Assembly: GCA_902799765.1 (NCBI GenBank)
Contig: CADCBZ010000009.1
Coordinates: 40,684-93,565, forward strand
Length of the DNA stretch: 52,882 bases
Source: an uncultured Prevotellaceae bacterium
GTDB taxonomy: Bacteria > Bacteroidota > Bacteroidia > Bacteroidales > Bacteroidaceae
Reading direction: 5' to 3'
In this document: in pieces, positions 42,345 through 50,072 of the stretch
Numbering within the stretch: the first letter of the stretch is position 1
Layout of the letters: every line of letters starts with the position of its first letter
Notes under the pieces: generated by a model
Database searches by the model: none
What the model was told of the DNA's origin: nothing
Seen by the model: the letters and a program-made list of their open reading frames with translations, nothing else
Made by a program: the position numbers and the translations under genes

Positions 42345-44672
42345 ATGATGAAGAAAATTTTCTGTGCGATGCTGGTGTTGGGCAGCGCAGTTTCTGCCAG
42401 CGCTCAGATCCAGACCAATGCTGGTGTGCAGTATCTGCAGGCCATGCAGAAAGACATGTCAACCGATTTCTATGACCTCTCAAACACCTACTTCCTGGCC
42501 GACTCCCTTTCGAGTTTCGATGCTGCGAAGGGTGAGGGCCTCGTCAACTGGAAGCGTTATCGGCTGTCGCCCCGTCAGGCCTTCAACCTCAATGGCTACT
42601 GGCCCGTGCGGATGCAGATGCTCGACTTCCCCGATGCTGCCTACGTCAACGATCCTGACCTGAAGATCAAGATCGATTTTATCTCGCCTCGTACCGTTCG
42701 TGTGCGGATGCTCACTACGCCTGTTGAGCCAGCCGATACCGATCAGGACGATGTGATGTTCTCCGATCAGTTCAAGCAGCGGAAGAGTGGGGCAGCCTGG
42801 CAGGTATCCCAGAGCGCCAATGCCATCGTCTATACGTCACCTTTCGGCCGCATCGAACTGCAGAAATACCCCTGGCGTATCGTCGTGAAGGATGCCTCAG
42901 GAAAGATCCTCACGCAAACGCGTCACAACATCGACAACGACTCCTCGCAGGTGAAGCTCCTGCCGTTCTCGTTCATCAAGCGCGGCTCCGACAACTCGCG
43001 TAGCATCAACCCTGTGCTGTCGCTGGCACCAGGTGAGCGCATCTATGGCTGTGGTGAGTCGTTCACCTCGTTGAATAAGGTAGGGCAGAAGGTACACCTC
43101 TCCGTCACCGACCCTCAGGGGCCTGAGACCGATGGTCAGTACAAACCCGTGCCTTTCTTCTTCTCCAACCGCGGCTATGGCGTGTTCATGCACACTTCAG
43201 CACCCGTCACTTGCGACTTCGGCGCCTCCTACATCGGAGCAGACCGTCTGTTTATGGCCGATGAGCAGCTGGATTTCTTCCTCTTCCTTGGAGAGCCGAA
43301 GGACATCCTCAACGAATACACGGAGATTACGGGCAAGTCGCCCATGCTCCCCCTCTGGAGCTTCGGCACGTGGATGAGTCGCATCACCTACTTCTCGCAG
43401 GAGGAAGGTCTTGAGGTTGCCCGTCAGTTGCGTGCCAACAAGATCCCCAGCGATGTAATCCACTTCGATACAGGCTGGTTTGGCGTTGACTGGCAGTGCG
43501 ACTATCAGTTTGCCAAGGATCGCTTCCCTGATCCCGTGAAGATGCTCAAACAGCTCTCTAACGACGGTTTCCATACCTGTCTGTGGCAGTTGCCTTACTT
43601 CACCCCCAAGAACCGTTTCTTCCCAGAGATCATCGCCAAGGGGATGCACGTGAGGAACGCCGACGGCGGCATGCCTGTCGAGGATGCCGTACTCGACTTC
43701 TCCAATCCTGCTACCGTCAGCTGGTATCAGCAGAAGATCGAGGGACTGATGCGTCAGGGTGTCTCCACCATCAAGTGCGACTTCGGTGAGGCAGCCCCTT
43801 ACAACGGCTTCTATCATAGTGGGAAGGGTGGACTCTATGAGCACAACCTCTATCCCCTGCGTTACAACAAAGCCCTTTGGGAAATTGTGGAGCGCTCACA
43901 TCCTGGTGAGGGCATCATCTGGGCACGTTCTGCCTGGGCTGGCAGCCAGCGTTATGCCCTCCACTGGGGTGGTGATGCCGCCACCACCAATACAGGTCTT
44001 TTAGGCGACCTACGCGGCGGACTCTCCTTCGGTCTCAGCGGCTTCTCCTTCTGGAGTCACGACATGGGCGGCTTCGTCACTGCCTCTCCTGAGGATATCT
44101 ACCGCCGTTGGCTGCCTTTCGGCTTCTTGAGCTCCCACACGCGTGCCCATGGTGCACCTCCCACGGAACCCTGGCTCATCTCCGAGTCGTTTACAGAGGC
44201 CTTCCGCGATTGTGCCGAGATGAAATACAAACTCATGCCTTATGTCTATGCGCAGGCCAAGGACTGCTCACAGCGTGGTCTGCCGATGGTACGAGCCCTG
44301 CTCGTGGAGTTCCCGCAGGATCCAGGTGCCTGGCTCGTGGAGGATGAGTATATGTTCGGTTCCCAGATCCTCGTGGCACCTCTGATGGAGAGTGGCAACA
44401 GCCGCATAGTCTATCTGCCCCAGGGCAAGTGGATCGACTACCAGAGTGGCAAGGTTTATGAGGGTGGTTATCAGACCATCGAGGCAGGTAAGATCCCTGC
44501 TGTCATCCTCGTTCGCGATGGCTCGCTGATCCCCCATGCACCCCTCGCACAGCGCACCGATCAAATCGACTGGAGCAAGGTGGAATTGAAGCCTTACAAG
44601 GCCGATGCCACCACCTGCACAGGACTGCTTTTTAAGCCTGGCGACAAGGAAATACAGACGATTACCCAGTGA
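42345..44672 (+). CDS. Glycoside hydrolase family 31, alpha-xylosidase-like
   Basis: 775-residue exported GH31 enzyme (signal peptide MMKKIFCAMLVLGSAVSASA). The catalytic barrel carries nucleophile D479 in IKCDFGEAAPYNG and acid/base D544 in HWGGDAATT; their spacing and KCDFGE resemble YicI-type alpha-xylosidases rather than alpha-glucosidases. SRITYFSQEEG and DVIHFDTGWFGVDWQCDYQF are typical of the subfamily. It lies 9 nt after the GH2 gene, so both enzymes are co-expressed and probably trim xyloglucan oligosaccharides in the periplasm. The last 15 residues (KPGDKEIQTITQ) suggest a compact C-terminal beta domain. Confidence 0.87.
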   Translation: MMKKIFCAMLVLGSAVSASAQIQTNAGVQYLQAMQKDMSTDFYDLSNTYFLADSLSSFDAAKGEGLVNWKRYRLSPRQAFNLNGYWPVRMQMLDFPDAAYVNDPDLKIKIDFISPRTVRVRMLTTPVEPADTDQDDVMFSDQFKQRKSGAAWQVSQSANAIVYTSPFGRIELQKYPWRIVVKDASGKILTQTRHNIDNDSSQVKLLPFSFIKRGSDNSRSINPVLSLAPGERIYGCGESFTSLNKVGQKVHLSVTDPQGPETDGQYKPVPFFFSNRGYGVFMHTSAPVTCDFGASYIGADRLFMADEQLDFFLFLGEPKDILNEYTEITGKSPMLPLWSFGTWMSRITYFSQEEGLEVARQLRANKIPSDVIHFDTGWFGVDWQCDYQFAKDRFPDPVKMLKQLSNDGFHTCLWQLPYFTPKNRFFPEIIAKGMHVRNADGGMPVEDAVLDFSNPATVSWYQQKIEGLMRQGVSTIKCDFGEAAPYNGFYHSGKGGLYEHNLYPLRYNKALWEIVERSHPGEGIIWARSAWAGSQRYALHWGGDAATTNTGLLGDLRGGLSFGLSGFSFWSHDMGGFVTASPEDIYRRWLPFGFLSSHTRAHGAPPTEPWLISESFTEAFRDCAEMKYKLMPYVYAQAKDCSQRGLPMVRALLVEFPQDPGAWLVEDEYMFGSQILVAPLMESGNSRIVYLPQGKWIDYQSGKVYEGGYQTIEAGKIPAVILVRDGSLIPHAPLAQRTDQIDWSKVELKPYKADATTCTGLLFKPGDKEIQTITQ

Positions 44673-44741
44673 TTTGGGTTAAAAATAGTTAAAAACTCTT
44701 AAACAGAGGGTGCTAAAGTGGCAACGAATCGATATTTTTTG

Positions 44742-44749
44742 TACTTTTG
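44742..44749 (+). promoter_or_regulatory. -7 element of the rpoD promoter
   Basis: TACTTTTG 29 nt before the rpoD ATG; no clear TTTG at the -33 position. Confidence 0.55.
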
Positions 44750-44778
44750 CACGCTTTTAAAGAGTAACAGGATAAAAA

Positions 44779-45651
44779 ATGAGGCAATTAAAGATTCAAA
44801 AAAGCATTACCAACCGATCAAGTGAGGCACTCGATAAGTACCTTGTGGAAATCGGTCGTCAGCCCCTTGTGACCATTGATGAGGAGATTGAACTGGCACA
44901 GGCCATCCGTAAGGGCGGCCCTGATGGCGAGAGAGCAAAGGAACGTCTGGTAACCGCCAACCTCCGCTTTGTCGTCTCTGTAGCCAAGCAGTACCAGCAT
45001 CAGGGTCTGACACTGACCGACCTGATCGACGAAGGTAACATCGGACTGGTAAAGGCTGCTGAGAAATTTGATGAGACTCGTGGTTTCAAATTCATCTCCT
45101 ATGCTGTATGGTGGATTCGCCAGAGCATCCTTCAGGCTATTGCCGAGCAGAGTCGCATCGTGCGCCTGCCGCTGAACCAGAGTGGTGCCCTGAGCAAGAT
45201 CAATCAGGAGATCAACCGCTTCGAGCAGATTCATCAGCGCCGCCCCTCTGTTACTGAGTTGGCAGAACTCACGCAGATCGATGAGGCTAAGATAGAGCAG
45301 ACCGCCAAGGCCGACAGCCATCACATGAGTATCGACGCCCCCTTCGGAGAGGACGATGACAACTCGATGGCCGATATGCTCAGCTCAGGCGACGACACGC
45401 GTACCGATAAGCATGTAGATTATGAATCCCTCACCTCCGACCTTGAGAACGTGCTCCGCAGTGTGCTGAAGGATCGTGAGCTGAAGATCGTGCGCGAATG
45501 CTTTGGTATCGGTTGCCAGGAGCGTGGTCTTGAGGAGATCGGTGCCGAGATGGGTCTCACCCGTGAGCGCGTGCGCCAGATCCGCGAGAAGAGCATTGCC
45601 AAGCTCCACGACAGTGGTCATGCCCGTATCCTCATGAAGTATTTAGGTTAA
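44779..45651 (+). CDS. rpoD: RNA polymerase primary sigma factor
   Basis: 290-residue sigma-70 of the short Bacteroidota type. Region 1.2 begins DKYLVEIGRQPLVTIDEEIE; region 2 has LRFVVSVAKQYQHQGLTLTD and AVWWIRQSILQAIAEQSRIV (promoter melting and -7 contact); region 3 LPLNQSGALSKINQEINRFE; region 4 ends with the helix-turn-helix LEEIGAEMGLTRERVRQIRE that contacts the upstream element. The large N-terminal region 1.1 of proteobacterial RpoD is missing, as usual in this phylum. It would read the TTTG/TAnnTTTG promoters seen throughout the window. Confidence 0.95.
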   Translation: MRQLKIQKSITNRSSEALDKYLVEIGRQPLVTIDEEIELAQAIRKGGPDGERAKERLVTANLRFVVSVAKQYQHQGLTLTDLIDEGNIGLVKAAEKFDETRGFKFISYAVWWIRQSILQAIAEQSRIVRLPLNQSGALSKINQEINRFEQIHQRRPSVTELAELTQIDEAKIEQTAKADSHHMSIDAPFGEDDDNSMADMLSSGDDTRTDKHVDYESLTSDLENVLRSVLKDRELKIVRECFGIGCQERGLEEIGAEMGLTRERVRQIREKSIAKLHDSGHARILMKYLG

Positions 45652-45661
45652 TCCGTTGATC

Positions 45662-45697
45662 ATCCTTCGCCTCAACAGCGGAGGATTTTTTCTTTTT
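45662..45697 (+). terminator. Intrinsic terminator of rpoD
   Basis: ATCCTTCGC, a 7-nt loop, GCGGAGGAT (one G-T pair), then TTTTTTCTTTTT. It ends only 4 nt before the start codon of the next gene. Confidence 0.85.
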
Positions 45698-45701
45698 GCA
45701 T

Positions 45702-46814
45702 ATGCCTAACAGATATATCCTTACCATCGCGAGCCTGCTTTTGGCTGCTAACGTCTTTTCTCAGGCCCTGCCTACCGACGGACCGCTCACGCTGCGTCCT
45801 GTGCTCCAGCAGCTCGGAGAACGCCTCCTGAAGCACAAGACGGGCAGCATCGTGGCCATCAATCCCGCCAATGGCGAGATCCTCTGTCTGGCCACCAATA
45901 CGCCTCAGGGCAGCGATGTGCGTCAGGCCATCGGCAAACCCAATGCCCCTGGCTCCACCTTCAAGACGGCACAGGCACTCACCCTGCTCTCCGAAGGTAT
46001 CGTCACCCCAGCCACCACCGTCGAGTGCCACAATGGCATCACCGACGGCAACATCAAGGTAGGCTGTCATCAGCACCGTTCACCCCTCGCGCTGAAAGAA
46101 GCCCTGGCGCAGTCGTGCAACACGTGGTTTCTCACCACCTTCGCCTCGATGATCAACGACGACTTCATGTATGCCTCGCGCGATGAGGCCATCACCACCT
46201 GGCGCTCCTACATGCAGTCGATGGGTTTGGGCGGCCCTATGCACATCGACATCCAAGGCGAGCAGGGCGGACTCCTCGCAGGCGCCGACTATCTGAACCG
46301 CCGTTATAAGGAAGGGTGGGACGGAAAGACCATCTGGTGGGCAGGCATGGGACAGGGCGATGTCACCTGCACCCCCTTACAGCTCTGCAACCTCGCCGTC
46401 ACCATCGCCAACCGTGGCTGGTACTTCGTGCCCCATATCCATAAGGACACGCAGAACCAGCGTTATCTCACGAAGCGTCAGACGAAAGTCGCCCCAGAGG
46501 CCTATCCTCCCGTTGTCGAAGGCATGCGCCTCGCCGTCGAGCACGGCACTGCCGCCTGCATCAAGGCCAGCTATCCCATCTGTGGCAAGACGGGCACTAT
46601 CGAGAACCCTGGCGAGGATCACTCTGCCTTCATTGGCTTTGCGCCCATCAACGACCCCAAGATCGCCGTCTGTGTCTATGTCGAGCATGGCGGCTTCGGT
46701 GCCGATCTCGCTGCCCCCATGGCAGGCCTGATCATCGAGTCCTACCTCAAAGGCAAGCTCTCCTCCAAGTCCGAAGCCACCGCCGCCCGTCTCGAAAAGA
46801 AAACCTGTCAATAA
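45702..46814 (+). CDS. Stand-alone penicillin-binding transpeptidase
   Basis: 370 residues from the ATG at 45702 (a TTG at 45696 is in frame, but lies in the terminator T-run). A signal peptide (about 1-21) leads to a class-B-type transpeptidase: nucleophile motif S85-T-F-K88, S138-C-N140 and K296-T-G298. The usual N-terminal membrane helix and dimerisation domain of PBP2/PBP3 are absent, so this is a soluble periplasmic D,D-transpeptidase or carboxypeptidase. MPNRYILTIASLLLAANVFS is followed directly by a short linker. It could modify septal or side-wall peptidoglycan; partner unknown. Its start lies against the rpoD terminator, so read-through or a promoter overlapping the terminator must drive it. 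Confidence 0.82.
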   Translation: MPNRYILTIASLLLAANVFSQALPTDGPLTLRPVLQQLGERLLKHKTGSIVAINPANGEILCLATNTPQGSDVRQAIGKPNAPGSTFKTAQALTLLSEGIVTPATTVECHNGITDGNIKVGCHQHRSPLALKEALAQSCNTWFLTTFASMINDDFMYASRDEAITTWRSYMQSMGLGGPMHIDIQGEQGGLLAGADYLNRRYKEGWDGKTIWWAGMGQGDVTCTPLQLCNLAVTIANRGWYFVPHIHKDTQNQRYLTKRQTKVAPEAYPPVVEGMRLAVEHGTAACIKASYPICGKTGTIENPGEDHSAFIGFAPINDPKIAVCVYVEHGGFGADLAAPMAGLIIESYLKGKLSSKSEATAARLEKKTCQ

Positions 46815-46831
46815 ACAAAATAACTATTAAA

Positions 46832-48055
46832 ATGAAACAACGAATTCTTTTTCTGATGGCATTTGCCATGATGCAGGGAACCGCCAGCGCACAAAAGTTA
46901 GTGCTCGAAAAAAGCCTCGGCGCCGCTTGGGGCAACGAGCAAGTAAGTGATGCCAACAAGGCCAACGGTCGCATCTTCCGTCTGCGCGAAGACGTGCGCT
47001 GCAAGGATCTGCCACGCGTGCCTGAAGTGGAGAACCTGGAACTCATCATCTCCGAACCGATCAGCATCGGCTGGCTCGCACTCTACCGCCTGCCGCTCAG
47101 CGCCGACAACTACAAGTTCGTCGTGGTGCTCTATAACCACGATAAGCAGCCCGTGACTACACTCGACCTGTGTCGCATCACGGCCAACCACTACTGCGAG
47201 GTGCAGGACGTGCGCTGGGATCCCGACAAGCAGAGTGTGCTCTTCAACATGGCCTGCCCCAGCTATGCCTCCGAGATCAACGGTCAGGGCAGCAAGCTTT
47301 ACAGCATCAGTATGGAAGGCACGATCAACTGGGAGTCCACCTGGCTCGTGAGCAACGACATCTTCATCCTCGACGATCAGTTCGTTTACTGCGCCTATGG
47401 TTTCACCAGCGAGAAAGACTATATCTACCTGCTCGACAAGAACACCGGCAAGATCTACTCGAAACTGCCTACCAAGAAGAAGATACAGTATCTCGAACTG
47501 CAGAAGCACGGCGGTCGCCAGCTGCTCTATGCCGTTGACTACGACGACAACCTCTTCATCTACCGTGTCGCCAACGACCCGCAGTCGCCTTACGACTGGC
47601 AGATCCCTGGAGGCCCTGACTGCTTCACGCTGGTTTACGCCACCAGCAGCGACGGCTTTCTGAATGTCCGCGACAACAACTCGATCAAGAGCAAGATTAT
47701 CGACAGGCTCACTGATAAGGTCAACGGCCTCGGCGGCGCCCTCCTGCTGAGGAAGATGGGCGAATGGAGCCGTATCTGGATCAACAATCAGGTGGGCTAC
47801 GTTTACACCAAGTATATGGGTCGCCAGACCTGGTACACAGGCAAGGGCCCGCGTGTGATGTTTGCCAACACCGTCAGTACGCCCATCTACCGCGAGGATC
47901 TTCTCGACACGGGTAAGATGCCCGTACTCACCTATCTGAATATCGGCTATCTGATTGCCGATCAGTTCCGCGAGGAAGGCGACTACTACGTGCTCGATAG
48001 CGAACACGAAAACCTGTACGTCAAGAAGTCCGATGTGCTCATCAAGAACCGTTAA
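46832..48055 (+). CDS. Exported beta-propeller-like protein with SH3b domain
   Basis: 407 residues with signal peptide (MKQRILFLMAFAMMQGTASA). Residues of about 60-270 have repeated short beta motifs (YCEVQDVRWDPDKQSVLFNM, YIYLLDKNTGKIYSKLP, RQLLYAVDYDDNLFIYRV) that resemble propeller blades. Residues of about 280-330 form a bacterial SH3 domain (GFLNVRDNNSIKSKIIDRL, WSRIWINNQVGYVYTKYM). SH3b domains often bind peptidoglycan stems, and the neighbour is a transpeptidase (17 nt apart), so a cell-wall role is likely. No named family is recognised for the whole chain. Confidence 0.65.
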   Translation: MKQRILFLMAFAMMQGTASAQKLVLEKSLGAAWGNEQVSDANKANGRIFRLREDVRCKDLPRVPEVENLELIISEPISIGWLALYRLPLSADNYKFVVVLYNHDKQPVTTLDLCRITANHYCEVQDVRWDPDKQSVLFNMACPSYASEINGQGSKLYSISMEGTINWESTWLVSNDIFILDDQFVYCAYGFTSEKDYIYLLDKNTGKIYSKLPTKKKIQYLELQKHGGRQLLYAVDYDDNLFIYRVANDPQSPYDWQIPGGPDCFTLVYATSSDGFLNVRDNNSIKSKIIDRLTDKVNGLGGALLLRKMGEWSRIWINNQVGYVYTKYMGRQTWYTGKGPRVMFANTVSTPIYREDLLDTGKMPVLTYLNIGYLIADQFREEGDYYVLDSEHENLYVKKSDVLIKNR

Positions 48056-48104
48056 ATAGTATTAGATTCGCTCGGCCAACTACATTGGGTGACCGACTCC
48101 CGCT

Positions 48105-48163
48105 AAGTACCTATGTACTCGCATTTTCCGGATTGCGAGTACAAAGGTACTTCAGCCGTTTTT
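48105..48163. terminator. Long hairpin, possible terminator of the SH3b gene
   Basis: AAGTACCTATGTACTCGCA (48105-48123) pairs with 48134-48152 over 19 bp with one mismatch, loop of 10 nt. A short T-run (GTTTTTA) follows a few bases later, weaker than at the other terminators. Confidence 0.55.
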
Positions 48164-48180
48164 ATATAAGGTTGCGCGTA

Positions 48181-48243
48181 GGGGGAGAGATTACTGCAAT
48201 CTCCCTCGAAGAATAGTTCAATCTGGTAGATTGCAGTATCCCC
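48181..48243. repeat. Inverted repeat in the intergenic region
   Basis: TACTGCAATCT (48192-48202) and AGATTGCAGTA (48228-48238) pair perfectly; GGGG at the left edge and CCCC at 48240-48243 extend the stem with small mismatches. Loop of 25 nt. Confidence 0.65.
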
Positions 48244-48252
48244 GCTGACACA

Positions 48253-48545
48253 CGCCGTATCACCGTATCACCGTACCATAAAGCTTCTTCCTATATAGCA
48301 GATCGAGGACATCCTGCTTTCGTGCCAACGTGCCATCGTGCCATTTGGTATTGTGTAAATAGTGTAATCTTGCCTATTTAATATTTATATATTATATTAT
48401 ATATTATAATATATAATATAATATATAAATATATATAATACACTTTACAGCGTTATCAACCCTAACCTAAAAACTAAAAAACGTTTTGGCACGATGGCAC
48501 GTTGGCACGTTTTACTTCATGTTACGGTGATACGGTGATACGGCG
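48253..48545. repeat. Large nested inverted repeat around a 52-bp AT palindrome
   Basis: Outer arms 48253-48275 and 48523-48545 are exact reverse complements (23 bp, built from tandem GTATCACC). Inner arms 48321-48343 and 48487-48509 are also exact (23 bp, built from tandem CGTGCCA). In the centre, 48381-48432 is a perfect 52-bp palindrome of A and T only. The three pairs share nearly the same centre. Confidence 0.9.
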
Positions 48546-48568
48546 ACGTTGAAAAAAGGAATCTGTAA

Positions 48569-49321
48569 TTATTCTATTAACTCAAAATGCTGATAATCCT
48601 TACGGGTTTCCCAGTCACCGCCCCACTCGAAACCAGCCTCGGTGAAGAGCTTGAAGCAGAGGTCGTCGTGGTCGATCTTGTAAGGGAAGTCCCAGTCACG
48701 ATCACAATACGCCGCAGCAGTAGCAGGCTGGATGAACAACGAGCCATCCTCGAGCACCTTATAATAAGGATTATAGAGCGTATTGATATCGACGGCTATT
48801 CCGCGGGCGTGTTTCGACAGGTTGGTAGAGCCTGCTATAGTGCGGTAACAGAAGCACGATGAGTTATTGTCGCGCATCTGCATCTCGTTGTCTGCGTCAT
48901 ACACATCTGGCAACAGCATCCGCTGGATGGGGTACCTCGCATCGTAGAGCTGGCGCAGGATCTTGACCAGACGGTCGGCAATCACCTTGTTGCACACCAT
49001 CTCACCGATGTGTATCTGGTTGTCATAGTCCCAGTGCAGGGCACGGATATGGCGCAAGTCATCACGACCGATATTGGGGTTCTCCTGGTAGGTTCTGCCC
49101 TGCATACTCTCCCAGACACCGTCGGGGACCGGCTCGGCGGCAAAGCATTTGTCAACGCCTCCGTAGTCGGCAACGGCTTCGGCAGTGACGATCTTTCCTG
49201 CCTGCCACGCTGCGAGCGGCGTCATGTCAGACGTCATGTTTTCACTACTGTCGTTACATGATGACAGCATGATACCACAACAGAGGATGACGGCCACAAC
49301 CGCCCACTGTATCTTTTTCAT
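48569..49321 (-). CDS. M15-family peptidoglycan peptidase lipoprotein
   Basis: 250-residue predicted lipoprotein (lipobox LSSC, Cys22). The catalytic region matches VanY/CwlK-type M15 zinc peptidases: H171 and D178 in SKHARGIAVDIN, and H245 in DYQHFE, with WGGDW just before. These enzymes cut D-Ala-D-Ala or L-Ala-D-Glu bonds in peptidoglycan. The lipid anchor places it in the outer membrane facing the wall. It is the last gene of a minus-strand set (histidine kinase, MBL hydrolase, this gene), 13 nt from the MBL gene. Confidence 0.82.
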   Translation of the reverse strand: MKKIQWAVVAVILCCGIMLSSCNDSSENMTSDMTPLAAWQAGKIVTAEAVADYGGVDKCFAAEPVPDGVWESMQGRTYQENPNIGRDDLRHIRALHWDYDNQIHIGEMVCNKVIADRLVKILRQLYDARYPIQRMLLPDVYDADNEMQMRDNNSSCFCYRTIAGSTNLSKHARGIAVDINTLYNPYYKVLEDGSLFIQPATAAAYCDRDWDFPYKIDHDDLCFKLFTEAGFEWGGDWETRKDYQHFELIE

Positions 49322-49334
49322 GATGATATTTGTT

Positions 49335-50069
49335 TTACTGATAGTTGCGGATCAGAACCTTGATGCCTTCCTTCGCAAGTAACGGGAACAGCTTGTTGAC
49401 GGGCGTGTCGTTGTAGTGATAGGGGAAGAGCACCTTGGGCTTGATGATCTTGGCGGCATTGGCTGCCTGCTCGATGGTCATCGTGTAAGGCTGGTTGCAG
49501 GGCAGGAAGGCAATGTCGATGTCTTTTATATTGGCCATCTCGGGGATGTCTTCAGTGTCGCCTGCGATGTAGATGCGCATGCCGTCGAGGGTGAGGATAT
49601 AGCCGTTGTCACGGCCCTTGGGATGGAACTGTTCGCGCCCAGGGGTGGTGTTGTAGGCAGGTACGGCCTCGATGGTGATGTCGTTGGCAACTTTCACCTT
49701 GTCGCCGTTCTTGAGCGCTTTTCCGCTGCCGAGCATCTTATGGACGGCGGGGTTGAGGAAGATCTTGGTGGAGGCCTTGCTCAGCTGGGCGATGGCGTCG
49801 CGATCGAAGTGATCGTGATGCTCGTGGGTGACGAGGATGATGTCGGCCTTGGGGAACTGCGCGTAGTCGGTCTCGGGCTTCATGCCTTTGCCGACGGGAT
49901 CGACCTGGATCTCCATGCCGTTGTAGTTGATCTGGATGCTGGCATGCTTGATGCATGTGAAGCGTACTTTCTTACCACTGTTGGTGGTGAACTCGTCGGT
50001 TTGCTGTTGGGCCTGGCTACCGAGGGTCATCAGGCATGCAAGGACTGTCATGAATAGTTTCTGTATCAT
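49335..50069 (-). CDS. Exported MBL-fold metal-dependent hydrolase
   Basis: 244 residues with signal peptide (MIQKLFMTVLACLMTLGSQA). The metallo-beta-lactamase motif is VTHEHHDHFD, with further ligands in YIAGDTED and VLFPYHYND. The closest type is the UPF0173/UlaG-like group (GKKVRFTCIKHASIQINYNG, ILVTHEHHDHFDRDA). These cleave phosphoester or lactone bonds, but the substrate cannot be predicted. No beta-lactam resistance should be assumed. It lies 3 nt after the histidine kinase gene, so the two are probably translated together. Confidence 0.82.
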   Translation of the reverse strand: MIQKLFMTVLACLMTLGSQAQQQTDEFTTNSGKKVRFTCIKHASIQINYNGMEIQVDPVGKGMKPETDYAQFPKADIILVTHEHHDHFDRDAIAQLSKASTKIFLNPAVHKMLGSGKALKNGDKVKVANDITIEAVPAYNTTPGREQFHPKGRDNGYILTLDGMRIYIAGDTEDIPEMANIKDIDIAFLPCNQPYTMTIEQAANAAKIIKPKVLFPYHYNDTPVNKLFPLLAKEGIKVLIRNYQ

Positions 50070-50072
50070 ATT

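Larger units (their letters stand above)
48056..48568. other. 513-nt gene-free region rich in inverted repeats
   Basis: No open frame with coding features. It holds, left to right: a 19-bp hairpin (48105-48152), a second hairpin (48181-48243), and a large nested inverted repeat with a 52-bp AT-only palindrome in the middle (48253-48545). The two genes on either side are convergent. Confidence 0.85.

Noticed and set aside
48253-48545. CRISPR array
   Set aside because: The repeats are inverted and concentric, with no regularly spaced direct repeats or unique spacers and no cas gene.
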